The notes under the pieces: model-generated
The model's database searches: none
The model's input: the letters and a program-made list of their open reading frames with translations, nothing else
What the model was told of the DNA's origin: nothing
Position numbers and translations under genes: made by a program
Shown: positions 7,178-16,297 of the stretch, in pieces
Numbering within the stretch: the stretch's first letter is position 1
Layout of the letters: each line of letters opens with the position of its first letter
Source: Sporolituus thermophilus DSM 23256
GTDB taxonomy: Bacteria > Bacillota > Negativicutes > Sporomusales > Thermosinaceae
Direction of reading: 5' to 3'
Assembly (NCBI RefSeq): GCF_900102435.1
Contig: NZ_FNBU01000001.1
Coordinates: forward strand, 190,521-254,520
DNA length: 64,000 nt

Positions 7178-8470
7178 TCAAACCCGGATGATGCAGGCGT
7201 CGCCCTGGGTGAGACCCCCACATATGGCACAGGCAGCCAACCCCCCGCCGCGCCGCCTCAATTCCGCTGCCGCCGTCATCATAATCCGGGCACCGCTGGC
7301 GGTGTTTGCGTGGCCAACGGCAATCGCACCGCCATTAACGTTCAGCTTCCCGAGCAGCTGTTTATATCGGGATTCACTGAAAGTGTGCAGTGGGTAGTCA
7401 TCAATTTTAGTCAGCGTTTCCTTGTAATCTTCCTCAAGAAAGTCTGTACAGGATAACAGTTTGGCGGATACGAGCGGCACACAGGCAAATGCCTCATTAA
7501 TTTCGAATACGTCAATCTCATCGATAGAAATATCTAATTCGTTCAGGCATTTTTTGATGGCCAACGCCGGGGCGACCGGGAGCAGATTTGCGTTAGCCGC
7601 GATCGAACACATGCCAACGATCGTATATAACGGCTCCAATCCCAGTCGCTCGGCGGTTCGACGATCCATAACGATCTGCGCGGCTGCCCCGTCGTTCATT
7701 CCGGGAGCGTTGCCGGCCGTAATGGTGGGATTGCCGAAAATGGTCGGAAGTTTCTCCAAATCAGCCAAATTCACATTGGGGCGATATTGTTCGTCGATAT
7801 CCAACCGGACAACTTCCGCAGTTTTCCCTTTCTTCACCGTAACATCAATCGGCACCATCTCCGTCCGGAAAAAACCACTGACATAAGCCCTGCCATATTT
7901 CTGATGACTATTGTAGGCGAATTCATCCTGCTGTGCCCGTGAGACGTTGTATTGGACCGCGACATTGCCCGAATCAACCGCTACCGGCGCAAAATCTTTG
8001 TACCCAAGCGGGAAAAGTGGATCCTCTAAAGAATACCCACCGATTCTATGCCCACTCCAGCGCAAATTGCGCGCCAGAAAAGGAACCGTACTAAAACTTG
8101 TTGCTCCTCCCGTAAGGACAACATGGGCCTCGCCGCTTCTTATCCTGCTGATTGCATAATAGACTGCCGACATTCCGGAAACACAAGCCTTGTCAAAAGT
8201 AATCGACGGCGTGGAAGCAGGCAGCCCGGCTTTTATTAACGATTGTCGCGCCACGACCGGTGTGTAAGGATCTTTACAGTTTGTGGTATCGCCACATCCC
8301 CACCACACCTCGTCGATCACATCGGGACTTAAACCTACTCGTTCTATTGCTTCCTTCATGACGATGGAACCTAAATCATAAATATCGATGTCTTTCATCA
8401 GGCCCCCAAATTTGCCGAAAGGCGTTCGAACCGCACTTACGACAACAATTTCTTCTCCGTTGTATTTCAT
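7178..8470 (-). CDS. Thiolase (acetyl-CoA acetyltransferase family)
   Basis: 430 residues. It cleaves or forms acetoacetyl-CoA or a similar 3-oxoacyl-CoA. The nucleophilic cysteine is in DKACVSGMSAVYYA (about residue 91). NEAFACVP, GGAIAVGHANTASGARIM (catalytic His) and CAICGGLTQGDA (second Cys) follow at the C-terminal end. Two deviations are visible: GHA where GHP is usual, and an insertion of about 35 residues between NEAFA and the GH motif (SCTDFLEEDYKETLTKIDDY...). The extra segment makes it longer than the usual 390-400 residues and may alter chain-length preference. It lies between the SDR and CoA-transferase genes; RBS GGGGAGGGGAG. Confidence 0.9.
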   Translation of the reverse strand: MKYNGEEIVVVSAVRTPFGKFGGLMKDIDIYDLGSIVMKEAIERVGLSPDVIDEVWWGCGDTTNCKDPYTPVVARQSLIKAGLPASTPSITFDKACVSGMSAVYYAISRIRSGEAHVVLTGGATSFSTVPFLARNLRWSGHRIGGYSLEDPLFPLGYKDFAPVAVDSGNVAVQYNVSRAQQDEFAYNSHQKYGRAYVSGFFRTEMVPIDVTVKKGKTAEVVRLDIDEQYRPNVNLADLEKLPTIFGNPTITAGNAPGMNDGAAAQIVMDRRTAERLGLEPLYTIVGMCSIAANANLLPVAPALAIKKCLNELDISIDEIDVFEINEAFACVPLVSAKLLSCTDFLEEDYKETLTKIDDYPLHTFSESRYKQLLGKLNVNGGAIAVGHANTASGARIMMTAAAELRRRGGGLAACAICGGLTQGDACIIRV

Positions 8471-8550
8471 GTTGTTCTCCCCTCCCCGAGATACTCCATC
8501 TCATAGCCGGATCAACCGTATTTTTTCATCGATGCCGATATCGTCGTTTC

Positions 8551-9291
8551 CTATATGATCATAAATCCGCCGCACACCGGCAATTCCACGCCGGTTATGA
8601 AGCTTGCTTCATCGGACGCCAAGAAACACACAGCGTTGGCAACATCCTCCGGCTGTCCCATGCGGGCTAACGGCATCGTTTCGAGCCACCCATCCTTTAT
8701 CTTCTGCGGTACAGCCTTCAGCATATCGGTTTCGATTACTCCAGGCTCGATCGCGTTGACCGTAATGTTGTACCTTCCCAACTCTTTCGCCAGCGTCTTC
8801 GTCATGCCAATTACTCCGGCTTTCGTTGCTGAGTAATTTGCCTGGCCGATATTGCCGTATGCGGAAGTAGAAGAAATATTGATGATCCGACCCCGTTTTC
8901 TCTCGCGCATTTGTGGAACCACTGCCCTTGTCACAAGGAAGATCCCGGTCAGGTTAACGTCGATGACCTTCTGCCACTGCTCCAGAGACATTTTGTGAAA
9001 CATGGCGTCGCTTGTTATTCCCGCATTATTTACCAAAATGTCCACTTGCCCGTAGTTCGCGATAACTTTCGCCATCGCTTGATCAACCGATTCCTTATTA
9101 CTGACATCGCAGAAAACCGCCATACTTCTTTCACCGGCTGGATCAATTGCCCGTGCGGATTGAATCGCTGTCGCTTCGTCGATATCGACAATTGCGACAC
9201 GACAGCCCTCCACGAACAATTTCCGGGCTATGGCGGCTCCGATTCCCCTTCCCGCACCAGTAATAACAGCTACTTCACCTTGAAATCGCAT
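8551..9291 (-). CDS. SDR-family 3-oxoacyl-ACP / acetoacetyl-CoA reductase-like protein
   Basis: 246 residues, a classical short-chain dehydrogenase. Cofactor motif TGAGRGIGAAIA near residue 15, NNAG near 88, the catalytic Ser in INISSTSAYG and YxxxK in YSATK (about 153-157). An Asp after the second strand (AIVDID) suggests NAD rather than NADP preference. The ATG at 9291 is used because AGGAGG lies 7 bases upstream; the ATG six bases earlier is too close to it. In this operon it probably interconverts 3-hydroxybutyrate or 3-hydroxyacyl-CoA with the 3-oxo form. The family cannot be split by sequence alone into FabG, PhaB or Bdh roles. Confidence 0.85.
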   Translation of the reverse strand: MRFQGEVAVITGAGRGIGAAIARKLFVEGCRVAIVDIDEATAIQSARAIDPAGERSMAVFCDVSNKESVDQAMAKVIANYGQVDILVNNAGITSDAMFHKMSLEQWQKVIDVNLTGIFLVTRAVVPQMRERKRGRIINISSTSAYGNIGQANYSATKAGVIGMTKTLAKELGRYNITVNAIEPGVIETDMLKAVPQKIKDGWLETMPLARMGQPEDVANAVCFLASDEASFITGVELPVCGGFMII

Positions 9292-9468
9292 AACCATTCC
9301 TCCTATTTATCTCTATAATGCGTTTCTTCCCAATCCCTGCCGCTACAGCCGGGCAACAACCGCAAAACTGTACCCTGGACTGTCTATGCGCTCGATGCCC
9401 CGGCTTGCACGGCAGACTTTGCCTTAGCACCAGGTCGTTGCAGGGTCTTTTCTGGTGCATCGCCATCT

Positions 9469-10866
9469 TTACACGATGCCTGTTGCCAGATGGATCCCGA
9501 TGACCGCGAATGCAGCAATGGTTTTTATCACGACAATGGCAAAGATATCCGGATAAGCTTGCTTATGAGTTAAGCCACAAATCGCCAGAAGAGTAATAAT
9601 TACGCCATTGTGGGGCATACTGTCCAAGCCGCCTGATGCCATCGAAGCCACCCTGTGAAGAACTTCCGGAGACATGCCGATCGAATTTGCCCAGGCCAGC
9701 CAGTCCTTAGCCATAATGTCGAGAGCGATCGACATACCGCCTGAAGCCGACCCGGTAATGGCGGCCAGAGTAGTGATCGTAACACCTTCGGACACTAGCG
9801 GTGTCCCTCCGATGTGAATCCCCAGCAGAGCATTGGCAATCGATTTGAACCCGGGCAAACTAGCTATGACGTTGCCGTATCCTACCTCCGAAGCGACATT
9901 CATGATCGCTAAAAGAGAACCGATAGTACCGGCGTTCAAGGCTTTTGCCACCCCCCCTGCCGGCAGATTCCGGAATCCGATGGCGACAGCCAGAATAATT
10001 CCGATGACTACGGAGATAATCAGAGCCCAAATGGCGGCAATATTCTTAACAGAGGATACCATTAACGGCAATTTCATCGCTGTGAACGGGGCCAGAATAT
10101 TCGGATTCCAGGTGAACACATTGCTCATGATGTAATTGACGACCAGTACCGCCAAAAGCGGCAAGAGAGCTAGTTTCCAGTCCGGCAGATCCTTCACGTC
10201 GATGTCTGTAGGCTCGTTGATAAGATTTTCTCCATAACCTTCCCCGCGGGCCTTGGCCGTTTTGCGGCGCCACTCAAGGTAGTACGTGCCGCCGAGGAAA
10301 ATCATTATCCCGCCGATAATGCCGAGTATTGGAGCGGCGTAGACATTTGTGCCAAAGAAAGTTGTTGGGATAATGTTTTGGATCTGAGGTGTACCGGGGA
10401 ACGCGTCCATAGTATATGTGCAGCCACCGAGCACGATAGTAGCTGGAATAAGGCGCTTGGGAATGCCGGCCTCCTTAAACATTGCCGCAGCAAAGGGGTA
10501 GATGGCAAATACGACGACAAACAAGCTTACACCGCCATAGGTTAAGACAGTGCCGGCAAGAATTACGGACAAGATGCTACGTTCTTTGCCGACGGCTTGG
10601 AGGATCTTATAAGCGATGGCTTTGGCTAACCCAGTGTCTTCCATGACTTTACCGAACACAGCGCCTAGCATGAATATTGGGAAGAATGATTTGATGTAAA
10701 CAACCGCCTTGGCCATAAACAATTCCGTATACGCAGGCATTGGCGATAGGCCCTGACTGATAGCGGCCAACAGCGCAAAAACCGGTGCAAATAAAATAAC
10801 GGAATAGCCCCTATAGGCGAAAAACATCAATAAAAACAAGCTGACTAGTATTCCTAGCACTTCCAT
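9469..10866 (-). CDS. GntP-family permease (organic/hydroxy acid uptake)
   Basis: 465 residues and about 12 predicted membrane segments. GntP-family features include the N-terminal MEVLGILVSLFLLMFFAYRG, FFPIFMLGAVFGKVMEDTG, GGCTYTMDAFPGTPQIQN and C-terminal GGLDSMPHNGVIITLLAICG. Family members import gluconate, D-beta-hydroxybutyrate and related hydroxy acids. The ATG at 10866 is chosen because AAGGAGG lies 11 bases upstream; an in-frame ATG 27 bases earlier overlaps that site. It is the first gene after the sigma-54 promoter at 11037-11052, so it probably imports the inducing substrate, plausibly 3-hydroxybutyrate. Confidence 0.88.
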   Translation of the reverse strand: MEVLGILVSLFLLMFFAYRGYSVILFAPVFALLAAISQGLSPMPAYTELFMAKAVVYIKSFFPIFMLGAVFGKVMEDTGLAKAIAYKILQAVGKERSILSVILAGTVLTYGGVSLFVVVFAIYPFAAAMFKEAGIPKRLIPATIVLGGCTYTMDAFPGTPQIQNIIPTTFFGTNVYAAPILGIIGGIMIFLGGTYYLEWRRKTAKARGEGYGENLINEPTDIDVKDLPDWKLALLPLLAVLVVNYIMSNVFTWNPNILAPFTAMKLPLMVSSVKNIAAIWALIISVVIGIILAVAIGFRNLPAGGVAKALNAGTIGSLLAIMNVASEVGYGNVIASLPGFKSIANALLGIHIGGTPLVSEGVTITTLAAITGSASGGMSIALDIMAKDWLAWANSIGMSPEVLHRVASMASGGLDSMPHNGVIITLLAICGLTHKQAYPDIFAIVVIKTIAAFAVIGIHLATGIV

Positions 10867-11036
10867 GAAATTAAAGTCCCTCCTTACCTCCATTCTTTAG
10901 TTTCGAATCTAATAAAGCCGAGGGAAATAAACCGGGAGTGCACGGATCTTGCCCCCGAGAAGACAAATCGGCTTGTTGCCCTCAACTCCTCCTTTCCTAT
11001 ATATCTAAATATTGAACCGGTTCGAAATACTATTAT

Positions 11037-11052
11037 TGCAAATACCATGCCA
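11037..11052 (-). promoter_or_regulatory. Sigma-54 (-24/-12) promoter
   Basis: Minus strand TGGCATGGTATTTGCA matches TGGCACG-N4-TTGCW with one conservative difference and intact GG and GC at correct spacing. It lies about 170 bases before the permease start, between it and the gene for a sigma-54 activator. The region 11090-11125 contains repeated GGCTAGT and CTAG half-sites that could bind the activator. Confidence 0.85.
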
Positions 11053-11235
11053 TAACTGTGCAAGAGAAGAATTGCGGTTTCCGCCGAGGACCCAAAGGCT
11101 AGTCAGGCTAGTAATTCCCTAGTTCGCGTCTCGCTCAATTCGGACCATAATCTCAATTAGCAACATGTAAGTATATAATGACATACGTTTGTTTAACGCT
11201 ATCATCTGAGGCGGATGCGTCTTGTGAAATCAAAT

Positions 11236-11277
11236 AAAAAGAGACAGTGTAAGCATTCACTTACACTGTCTCTTTTT
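11236..11277. terminator. Strong bidirectional terminator after the sigma-54 regulator
   Basis: An 18-base perfect inverted repeat (AAAAAGAGACAGTGTAAG, six-base loop, then its complement) 20 bases beyond the regulator stop, with A-run and T-run on the two sides. Confidence 0.92.
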
Positions 11278-11296
11278 ACTGACATCTATACTTTGG

Positions 11297-12643
11297 TTAC
11301 AATATGCCAAGACGGCGCATTTTTTGATACAGAAGAGGACGGGCAATATTCAGAAGCTCGGCCGCCTTCTTTTTGTTTCCTTGTGTGGTTCGCAAAGCGG
11401 CCAAAATAACTTCCTTCTCGGCAGAAGCTTTCGCGTCTTTTATGCTTTGACCTTGGATTATATGACTTCTGCCGAGAATTTTCGGGAGCAGCCATTCAAA
11501 GTGTTTCGTCTCCAGGGTATTACTGTTACACAAGTTGATAGCTCTTTCCACGGCGTGTTCCAGCTCCCGGATATTGCCCGGCCAGTCATATTTCATAAGC
11601 AGGTCCACTACCTCGGGAAGTACCTTTATCTCCCCCAACCCTGCCTGAGCCCCGAATTTTTCCACAAACTTTTCTACTAACAGAGGTATATCCGATCGTC
11701 TTTCCCTTAGCGGCGGTACTCTGATCGGAATAACATTTAGCCGATAGAACAAATCCGCCCGGAAGGCATTTCTCTTTACCATATCCTCAAGATTGTCATT
11801 AGTCGCAGCAACAATTCTTACGTCTATCGGAATTGGGCCTGAGCCCCCGACACGTTCTATTTCCTTTTCCTGCAGTACACGTAGCAACTTAGCCTGGGCT
11901 GACATTGACAATTGACTTATCTCGTCAAGAAACAGGGTCCCTTTATCGGCTTGCTCGAATTTGCCCTTTTTGCCAGACTTTCGCGCCCCGGTAAAAGCGC
12001 CTTCCTCGTAACCGAACAACTCTGACTCAACCAGTTCCTTGGGGATAGCGGCGCAATTCAACTTGACAAATGGATAGTGAGCCCGACGACTTTCCTGATG
12101 TAAGGCATGGGCCACTAATTCTTTGCCTGTCCCCGTTTCCCCCTGAATCAATACCGTAGCGTTTGTGGACGCCGCTTTGAGGATCGCAGCGCGCAACGCC
12201 TCGCATGCTTTACTAGAACCGACTATATCAGTCAGCGAATACTTGGCTCCAGAGTACTTTTTCGCTTTTTCCTTATAGTAATGAAGCTGGTCTTGAAGTT
12301 CCTTGATTGATTCAATAAACATTTCAGGCATATCAAAGACTTGAAAAGACATAGCCCCGATCAAAACTCCGTCTTTCACCAATGGGAAACGGTTACAGAT
12401 CAACGGTTTTCCCTGATGGTAAAAAACGTCTCCCAGAATGGGTTTGCCCGTTTCGACTACAATGGGAAGTTTGCTGTCAGGTATGACATCCTTGACATAC
12501 CGCCCTATAACCGCCTTAGGATCGAAACCTCTCGATCTGGCGTATTTTTCCTCGACAAAGACGATCCTCGATAAGTGGTCAACGACAACTAAACCCCACA
12601 TCTGAGAAAACACTTGCTTTAATATCTCGCTGTGCTTTGCCAA
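11297..12643 (-). CDS. Sigma-54-dependent transcriptional activator (PAS-AAA-Fis)
   Basis: 448 residues. An N-terminal PAS-like sensor (about 1-120, WGLVVVDHLSRIVFVEEKYA) and a short coiled linker lead into the AAA+ domain: Walker A GETGTGKE, the sigma-54 contact loop GAFTGA, Walker B GTLFLDEI, and arginine-finger region. The C-terminal Fis helix-turn-helix includes KKKAAELLNIARPLLYQKMRRLG. The frame starts with TTG at 12643, 9 bases after AAGGAGG; no in-frame ATG lies nearby. It probably activates the divergently unneeded, co-oriented permease operon downstream through the sigma-54 promoter. The PAS ligand is unknown; a C4 acid or its CoA ester is the natural guess. Confidence 0.93.
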   Translation of the reverse strand: MAKHSEILKQVFSQMWGLVVVDHLSRIVFVEEKYARSRGFDPKAVIGRYVKDVIPDSKLPIVVETGKPILGDVFYHQGKPLICNRFPLVKDGVLIGAMSFQVFDMPEMFIESIKELQDQLHYYKEKAKKYSGAKYSLTDIVGSSKACEALRAAILKAASTNATVLIQGETGTGKELVAHALHQESRRAHYPFVKLNCAAIPKELVESELFGYEEGAFTGARKSGKKGKFEQADKGTLFLDEISQLSMSAQAKLLRVLQEKEIERVGGSGPIPIDVRIVAATNDNLEDMVKRNAFRADLFYRLNVIPIRVPPLRERRSDIPLLVEKFVEKFGAQAGLGEIKVLPEVVDLLMKYDWPGNIRELEHAVERAINLCNSNTLETKHFEWLLPKILGRSHIIQGQSIKDAKASAEKEVILAALRTTQGNKKKAAELLNIARPLLYQKMRRLGIL

Positions 12644-12832
12644 CCCAGATTACCTCCTTGCAGAACATATAACGTTCCCCTACGTTAAGAGAGGTAGCAG
12701 ATTTAGCCCTTAACCGCCCTCGCTTCGTCTCGATATAAACTTGAATCACTTCGATAAAGAATCGCCCCCCAGAGTGTATTTGGCAAGTAAAAAATGCATA
12801 AAATGGCAGCCAAAAAGTGCACAGGGCACTGG

Positions 12833-12929
12833 CCAATTCATGCACTACCAGACCCGCCAACACATAATATCTAGTAGGCGAATCAACAATACCAGTATCA
12901 CCACTTTCATCGACGTAAAGAAAATACAT
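12833..12929 (-). pseudogene. DUF3800 N-terminal fragment
   Basis: The start MYFLYVDESGDTG followed by PTRYYVLAGLVVHE is the characteristic N-terminus of DUF3800 proteins (predicted nuclease-like fold with DESG). After about 32 residues the similarity is lost, although the frame stays open to 12579, where it overlaps the sigma-54 regulator. Full-length members exceed 200 residues, so this is a 5' fragment. DUF3800 genes are common in mobile regions. Confidence 0.65.
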
Positions 12930-13094
12930 TAATCCGCCCCCTTGTTTATGGAAAAGTGCTTTTGTATAAAAGGTACATCCCTGCTATAAATAATTCCTAC
13001 TAGTAAATTCATTATATTGTTAAAAATTTTCGTTTTAATCTTTTCACGGTAAAATTCACGGCAACATTACATAAAAACATATATAACTTAAAAA

Positions 13095-13123
13095 GGCTTC
13101 TCAGGCACAAGCCCTGAGAAGCC
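13095..13123 (-). terminator. Terminator of tRNA-Sec
   Basis: GGCTTCTCAGG(G) hairpin followed on the minus strand by TTTTT, starting 12 bases past the tRNA 3' end. Confidence 0.85.
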
Positions 13124-13134
13124 CTAATTTTTTC

Positions 13135-13231
13135 TGGCGGGAGCGTGTAGGAATCGAACCCACCCATCGGCGGTTAAGCCGACGCAAACGGTTTTGAAGA
13201 CCGCAGGAGCCACCAGGCCCCATCCGCTCCC
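13135..13231 (-). tRNA. selC: tRNA-Sec (anticodon TCA)
   Basis: A 97-base tRNA including an encoded CCA end. The acceptor arm GGGAGCG pairs with CGCTCCC. The anticodon loop CTTCAAA carries TCA (13195-13197), and a long variable arm (GTCGGCTTAACCGCCGAT) precedes GGGTTCGATTCC. Length, extended acceptor and long variable arm distinguish it from a suppressor tRNA. It implies that the genome encodes selenoproteins and selABD. None of the complete genes in this window shows an in-frame TGA that needs it. Confidence 0.95.
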
Positions 13232-13295
13232 ATTTAGCACAGAATATAGTATACCACTATTCCCACAAAAAAACCATGGGAAAATGTGTAAATTG

Positions 13296-14243
13296 CTATC
13301 GTTTCGTACCGGGACTGGCCACGAGCCGCGCGTCGTCCACAGCCGCCCGCTTCTGTTCCTGGCGGAAGCGGTCCCGGAAAATACCGAAAACGCTCACAAT
13401 TACCATGGCGGCGCCGGCAAGCGTCCAGGACGTAATGGGCTCAGCCAGCAGCCAGGCGCCTAAAAACAAGGCCAGTACCGGGTTGACATAGGCGTAAGTC
13501 ATAGCGATGTTTATTGGCAGCAGGCGCAGGGAATACACGAATGAAGTGAATGCGACCACCGAGCCGAAAATAACCAGATAGGACCACGCCGCCCACGCGC
13601 TGATCGTTGGCTGCGGGACAGGCTCCTGCAAAAGCAGGGCCAGCAGAAAAAAACCTACGCTGGAAATAAGGTGCTGATAAGCGGCGGCAACTGGTGCTGA
13701 CAGGTTAACAGGATGGCGCGTTTGGTACACCGAGCCCGCGGCCCAGCTGACGGCGGCCAGCGTTAAGGCGATACCGGCCGAAAGCTCGGCCGCGTTGCCG
13801 CTCATAATAGCCGGCGCCATGAGGACGCCAATCCCGGCAAAACCAAGCAGGAGCGAAACAATAAGCAGCAGCGACGGCAGCCGCCGGACCCGGACGGAGT
13901 TAAGAAATGCCACCCAAATAGGCGACGAAGATACCATTAGGCAGGCAAAACCGGAATTAGCCGATTGCTCGGCCCAGGTTACCAGGCCGTTGCCGCCCAC
14001 CCACAGCAGCACGCCCGCTATGGCCGTCCGGATAAATTCGTCCTTGGTCATTTTCAAGCGGTGACCGCCTATGGCAGCAAGCGCCAGCAGGATAAGGCCG
14101 GCCAGCACCATCCGCGTTCCTCCCATCAAAAAGGGCGGAAAACCGCTGCCGGGCGCCACTGCGACGCGAATGGCGAGATAGGTGCTGCTCCACACCACAT
14201 ATACGACCAACAGGTGCATGAGCCCTTTTGTTGACAGCGCCAT
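13296..14243 (-). CDS. DMT-family (EamA) transporter
   Basis: 315 residues with ten hydrophobic segments forming two EamA repeats, typical of the drug/metabolite exporter family (YedA/RhaT-like). The first segment reads LLVVYVVWSSTYLAIRVAV; the second repeat has SYLVIFGSVVAFTSFVYSL and AYVNPVLALFLGAWLLAEP. The ATG at 14243 follows AAGGAGGAGG with four bases between. The substrate is unknown, likely an amino acid or metabolite. It lies alone upstream of tRNA-Sec, in the same orientation. Confidence 0.88.
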   Translation of the reverse strand: MALSTKGLMHLLVVYVVWSSTYLAIRVAVAPGSGFPPFLMGGTRMVLAGLILLALAAIGGHRLKMTKDEFIRTAIAGVLLWVGGNGLVTWAEQSANSGFACLMVSSSPIWVAFLNSVRVRRLPSLLLIVSLLLGFAGIGVLMAPAIMSGNAAELSAGIALTLAAVSWAAGSVYQTRHPVNLSAPVAAAYQHLISSVGFFLLALLLQEPVPQPTISAWAAWSYLVIFGSVVAFTSFVYSLRLLPINIAMTYAYVNPVLALFLGAWLLAEPITSWTLAGAAMVIVSVFGIFRDRFRQEQKRAAVDDARLVASPGTKR

Positions 14244-14389
14244 GCGACCTCCTCCTTTGCCGAGGTCTTCTGTAAAAAGAGATATGTACCCATTATAGCA
14301 CAACTGTTGTGTTAACGGGGGATAAAATTACACGAAAACTACCACAAAATTATAAATCGCGGGCTGTTCTTAGCCGCACTAATTAAATA

Positions 14390-14463
14390 AACCGCAGAGG
14401 ACACGGCGCAAAAGGGATTACCCCGGCGCGATGAACATCGCGTCTGGCGCGTCCTCGGCGGTT
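14390..14463. repeat. Dispersed intergenic palindromic element, copy A
   Basis: Begins AACCGCAGAGGAC and ends GTCCTCGGCGGTTA, near-complementary termini, with an internal CGCGATG/CATCGCG palindrome. A related element with the same ends lies at 25963-26070. I recognise no transposase or RNA family. Confidence 0.6.
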
Positions 14464-14521
14464 AGTATTCAGGAAAGTTGTTAATGGAAAGAGGAAAGTA
14501 AAGAAAAATTTACATGTAAAT

Positions 14522-16210
14522 TTAAAGTTTAAAATTGCGGATTGCCGCCTGCAGTTCCTCAGCCATCCGGGCAAGGGCCTGGCTGGACGCTGCAATCTCC
14601 TGCATCGAGGCCGACTGTTCTTCGGCGGCAGCCGATATCGTCTGCGTATGGGCCGCCGTTTCGTCGGCCACCTGTTTAACGCCGCCGACAGCGCTAACCA
14701 CTTCGCTGCTGGAAGCGGCCAACTCTTCAGCCGCAGCGCTGATTTCCTGGATCTGCTGATTTAAAGACTGTACCAAGGCCACTATATGGCGGAACCGCTC
14801 GCCGGTAGCGGTAAGCGTTTGGGAACCTTTGGCTACCTCCGCCGTCCCTTGGCTCATCACCTGGACGACCGTGTCTGTTTCGGCCTGAATTTCCTTAATA
14901 ATACCGGCAATCTTTTGCGCCGCCTCCTGCGACTGTTCCGCCAGTTTGCGCACTTCCTCGGCCACGACGGCAAAACCGCGCCCCTGCTCTCCCGCCCGGG
15001 CGGCTTCGATGGCGGCATTGAGCGCGAGTAGGTTCGTTTGGCCGGCAATACCGCTGATGACGTTAACAATTTCCCCAATTTGTTTGGAACTGGCGCCTAG
15101 TTTTTGCACCACCTGCGCCGACTGGCTTACCGCCCGACTTATCACTTCCATTTGGGCGGTGGCCTCGGTCATGGCCTCACTGCCTGTCGCCGCCGCTTTC
15201 GCCGTTTCTTCCGATTTAGCGGAGACTTCGGTCGCATTGGCGGCAATGTGGCCGATGGCCGCAGCCATCTGGTCCACCACGGCAACAGCCTGGTTGACGG
15301 CTTCCGTCTGACGGAGGGCGCCGGCGGCAACGCCGCTAACCGTTTCGGCCACCTGGCCGGCAGCAACGGCGGACTGTTCGGCACTGGCCGTCAGTTGTTC
15401 GCTGGACGCGGCAACCTGCTCGCTGGCCCGGGCCACCTGCCCAACGAGTTGTCGCAAGTTAGTGGCCATGGTCCCAAAGGCCTCGACCAGCTCGCCGATT
15501 TCATCCCGGCCGTTATATGCAAATTCATGTTTCTGTAAATCACCGTCAGCAATTTGCTTGGCGCCGTTCGCCACCACGACCAGCGGGCGGGAGATGCGGC
15601 GCGCCAGCCAAAGCGCCGCCCCAAGGGCCAAAGCGAAAATAGTTGCGTCAAGGATAAGAATCGTCCGTTCTAGGCGATTTACCACTTCCTGGTTCTGCTG
15701 CTTGCGCAGTTCCATTCGTTCGCTCAAAAACTGCACGAAGTCAGCAACCTGCTGCTCGGCATAGTCAATTTTAGAACTGCCGGCTTTCATATAGTCCACG
15801 GCCGCTGCCATTCCCTGGGTACGCCGGGCTTGGATGGCAGCATCGGGAATTTTATGGTATTCATGCAGGGCGGCGTTAAGATCATGAAACTTTTGCCGTC
15901 CCTCAGGCGTGGTGAGCTTCTTTTCCAGACTGGCCAGCACCTTAGCCATCTGTTCGCGCGAGGCATTATAACGAGCAACATATCGGTCGTCGCCAGTAAG
16001 AATATAGGCGCGGACCTCAGCTGCTTGATTTTGCAGTTCGACGTTGACGTCCTTGACCTCGAACACGAGCGGGGCGCTGCGGTTTATCAGCCCTTCATAG
16101 CCTGCTTCAATAGCCTTAATCTGGTAAAATGTATAAATATTTAAACCAGTGAAAGCCAAAACAATAATAATACACGCTCCTAAGATTTGTTTGCCGATAG
16201 TTAGCCTCAT
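14522..16210 (-). CDS. Methyl-accepting chemotaxis protein
   Basis: 562 residues. N-terminal transmembrane helix (about 6-28), a periplasmic four-helix-bundle sensor (about 30-185), a second membrane helix (about 190-212), HAMP ([20 protein letters not shown], about 212-265) and a long cytoplasmic signalling domain with the conserved hairpin tip ([20 protein letters not shown]). No C-terminal CheR-tethering pentapeptide is seen. The ATG at 16210 follows GGAGGTAATG; the frame is open further upstream but without a better site. It begins 88 bases after the amidase stop. The ligand is unknown. Confidence 0.93.
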   Translation of the reverse strand: MRLTIGKQILGACIIIVLAFTGLNIYTFYQIKAIEAGYEGLINRSAPLVFEVKDVNVELQNQAAEVRAYILTGDDRYVARYNASREQMAKVLASLEKKLTTPEGRQKFHDLNAALHEYHKIPDAAIQARRTQGMAAAVDYMKAGSSKIDYAEQQVADFVQFLSERMELRKQQNQEVVNRLERTILILDATIFALALGAALWLARRISRPLVVVANGAKQIADGDLQKHEFAYNGRDEIGELVEAFGTMATNLRQLVGQVARASEQVAASSEQLTASAEQSAVAAGQVAETVSGVAAGALRQTEAVNQAVAVVDQMAAAIGHIAANATEVSAKSEETAKAAATGSEAMTEATAQMEVISRAVSQSAQVVQKLGASSKQIGEIVNVISGIAGQTNLLALNAAIEAARAGEQGRGFAVVAEEVRKLAEQSQEAAQKIAGIIKEIQAETDTVVQVMSQGTAEVAKGSQTLTATGERFRHIVALVQSLNQQIQEISAAAEELAASSSEVVSAVGGVKQVADETAAHTQTISAAAEEQSASMQEIAASSQALARMAEELQAAIRNFKL

Positions 16211-16297
16211 TGCCTCATTACCTCCGACCAAAGCATATTGGTAACAAGTTTCGCCAGCACTCGCCAAAAATCCTGCGGTTTTCCATAAATTATCCAT

